Shown here: one piece after another, positions 5,671-7,146 of the stretch
Numbering within the stretch: position 1 is the first letter of the stretch
How the letters are laid out: each line of letters opens with the position of its first letter
Source: JAYZDB01 sp036338025
GTDB taxonomy: Bacteria; Planctomycetota; UBA1135; UBA2386
Assembly: GCA_036338025.1 (NCBI GenBank)
Contig: JAYZDB010000141.1
Span: 1-7,146, forward strand
Reading direction: 5' to 3'
DNA length: 7,146 nt
Position numbers and translations under genes: made by a program
The notes under the pieces: model-generated
Database searches by the model: none
Seen by the model: the letters and a program-made list of their open reading frames with translations, nothing else
What the model was told of the DNA's origin: nothing

Positions 5671-7146
5671 TACTTGTCGCCGTCCTTGCTGGGCGGCTTG
5701 TCGCCAGAACCCTTGCCCTCGGTCTCCTTGTCATCTCCCTTCTTGGAGTCCTTCTCGGAGTCCTTGGACTTGTCGAGCCCCGCCGCCATGCCCTTTTCCG
5801 CCGGTAGACCCGACGGCGGCCGCCAGCCATAACCCTTGGTGAGCGCATCGATGGTGAAGGAGAGGTCGACGGCCTTCCGCATCCGCTTGCCGGCGAAAGA
5901 CTCCGAGCTCACACCAGTGCCGCGCAACTCGGTCAGCCACTGACGCCGTGAGATCTGCTTCGAGTCGGCTTTGTCGACCTTGGAGCACAGCGCCATGAAG
6001 GTGACCTCGTTGATCGAGTCCTCCTCCAGCTCGGTCACGTCATCGGCCTCGGCATCGGCTGCGTTGGCACCGAACACCGCCTGGATCACGTTGGAGTAGC
6101 GGTACTTGAACCGCGGCAGGTTCTGCACCTCGCGAGACAAGGGTCCGAGCGTCTCCACCTTGAATCCGGCAGTCTTGCCAGCAGAAGCCAGGACATCCTT
6201 GTGAGCTTCTTTCAGCTTCTCGTCGATCTTGTCCTCGGTCTCCTTGTCGATGGTCTCTCCGAGCGACTTCTTCTTGTCGTCCGCCCCGGCCAACTCAGCC
6301 TTGATGGCGTCCAATTGGGCCGACTTCTTCTTGTAGGCAACGAGGTTCTTGTCGCCAAGCCGCTTGAGCAGCTCCTCGACCTTGGCGGCGTCTGCATCAA
6401 GGCCTTTCTTCCACTCATCGAATTCGGTCTGGATCTTGTCCTTGCCTTCCTTCTCGATCTTGGCGATCTCATCCTTGAGCTGGTCACGGGACAGCTTCTC
6501 GATGGTCTCCTCGAACAGCTTCTTCTTGTCCTTGACGAATTCCCCTGCGTTCTCAGTGATGTAATCATCCTGCAGGTCATCCTTCAGGTCCTTGAAGTCC
6601 TTGAACGGACGCTCCTCGATGTCCGAGACCTGGAAAATGAACGAGCCCTTCTTGGTGTTCTGAACCCGGCCGTTGTAGATCTCTCCCGCGAGGGTCATCT
6701 GGCCCGGTAGGTGGGAGTCCTTCCACTCGCCGACGTCGGTCAGTTTTCGCAGGCCCTCGGCATCCTGCATCTTGTCGACAGCGATGAACTTCAGGCCTGG
6801 GCGACCGTTCGCGAGCTTGCTGATCTCAGCCTTGAAATTGAACTCGCCGCGCCGCGCATCCACTGCCTTGGCTTGGGTCTCCGCCGCCTTTTCAGCGGCC
6901 TCGAGTTCTGTCTTGGCGGTTTCGGCCGCCTTCTTCAGTGCAGCGTCTTCGGGCTTGGCCTCGAGGGCAGTATCGGCCTTGGTCTTGGCCAACTTGGCCT
7001 TCTCCACCGCGATATCCGCCCCGGTCGCCGCGTTGATCGATGCCAGCATGTGTTCTGCCATCGCACGGTCGAGGGAAGCCTGCCACTTCGATAGGACCAT
7101 TTCTGCGAACAACTGTTCCTTGATCTTCTTCCGCAGCGCATCGTCC
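5670..7146 (-). CDS. Highly charged coiled-coil protein with SurA/PpiD-like region, N-terminus outside window
   Basis: The frame is open to the right edge; residues upstream of the first possible start (a TTG at 7112 that is probably just leucine) read DDALRKKIKEQ. The gene is therefore truncated, with 491 visible residues. Roughly, residues 1-110 are an Ala/Lys/Glu-rich helix (likely coiled coil). Residues 110-180 form a mixed segment ending in GSFIFQVSDIEERPFKDF, which looks like the strand-turn-helix that follows the PPIase domain in SurA/PpiD-type folding factors. About 180-325 is a second long Lys/Glu/Asp-rich coiled coil. About 330-455 is a more globular region (PRFKYRYSNVIQAVFGAN, DSINEVTFMALCSKV, TIDALTKGYGWRPP). 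The last 35 or so residues are a disordered Lys/Asp/Glu/Gly/Ser tail. No catalytic PPIase motif is visible here; if present it would lie further upstream. A structural or periplasmic chaperone role is a guess. The stop (TAG, read on the minus strand) lies 25 bp from the convergent methyltransferase stop. Confidence 0.7.
   Translation of the reverse strand, partial: DDALRKKIKEQLFAEMVLSKWQASLDRAMAEHMLASINAATGADIAVEKAKLAKTKADTALEAKPEDAALKKAAETAKTELEAAEKAAETQAKAVDARRGEFNFKAEISKLANGRPGLKFIAVDKMQDAEGLRKLTDVGEWKDSHLPGQMTLAGEIYNGRVQNTKKGSFIFQVSDIEERPFKDFKDLKDDLQDDYITENAGEFVKDKKKLFEETIEKLSRDQLKDEIAKIEKEGKDKIQTEFDEWKKGLDADAAKVEELLKRLGDKNLVAYKKKSAQLDAIKAELAGADDKKKSLGETIDKETEDKIDEKLKEAHKDVLASAGKTAGFKVETLGPLSREVQNLPRFKYRYSNVIQAVFGANAADAEADDVTELEEDSINEVTFMALCSKVDKADSKQISRRQWLTELRGTGVSSESFAGKRMRKAVDLSFTIDALTKGYGWRPPSGLPAEKGMAAGLDKSKDSEKDSKKGDDKETEGKGSGDKPPSKDGDK

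Noticed and set aside
6201..6710. 169-codon plus-strand frame that looks like a Leu-rich membrane protein
   Set aside because: It is the antisense image of a Lys/Glu-rich gene: AAG and GAG codons read backwards as CTT and CTC, giving artificial leucine-rich stretches. No start context or family motif supports it.
7110..7112. TTG as the start codon of the coiled-coil protein
   Set aside because: The frame continues open to the window edge with similar charged helical sequence, and no ribosome site sits at a sensible distance, so the true start is very likely outside the window.

Overview
This 7.1 kb window comes from a high-GC bacterium with tightly packed genes. Most starts lack a clear Shine-Dalgarno sequence. 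The mix of an exported SGNH-type protein, a dolichyl-phosphate-mannose-synthase-like glycosyltransferase, a UDP-galactopyranose-mutase-like flavoprotein and a Lys/Glu-rich exported-type protein would fit Planctomycetota or a similar lineage. That placement is a low-confidence guess from gene style; there is no rRNA or marker gene here to settle it.

Layout. (1) Positions 2-751, plus strand: the C-terminal part of a TPR-like helical repeat protein that begins before the window. (2) Positions 748-1635, minus strand: a complete SGNH/GDSL-like protein with a signal peptide. Its stop codon overlaps the stop of gene 1. (3) A 47 bp divergent gap. (4) Positions 1683-5644, plus strand: a four-gene cluster that is probably one transcript. 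It encodes a GT2 glycosyltransferase, a UGM-like FAD oxidoreductase, a zinc-ribbon SAM methyltransferase and a second SAM methyltransferase. Spacings are 88 bp, a 4 bp GTGA overlap, and 5 bp. (5) Positions 5670-7146, minus strand: a very charged, coiled-coil-rich protein that runs off the right edge and carries a region resembling the part of SurA/PpiD-type folding factors that follows the PPIase domain.

How the genes may work together. The four-gene cluster has the composition of a small module for making or decorating a cell-surface glycan or lipid-linked sugar. The glycosyltransferase would transfer a sugar, possibly to a polyprenyl phosphate. The flavoprotein would act on a nucleotide sugar or a lipid-linked intermediate, and the two methyltransferases would modify the product. 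The divergent exported SGNH-like protein could act on the same glycan outside the cytoplasm, for example on acyl groups. This is inferred from families and context; no substrate can be read from the sequence. No RNA genes, mobile elements or CRISPR arrays were seen, and no stretch over 100 bp lacks a gene. I see no clearly new system. The points most worth a second look are the glycan module itself, the atypical SGNH active site, and a hairpin plus tiny leader ORF in front of the flavoprotein gene.
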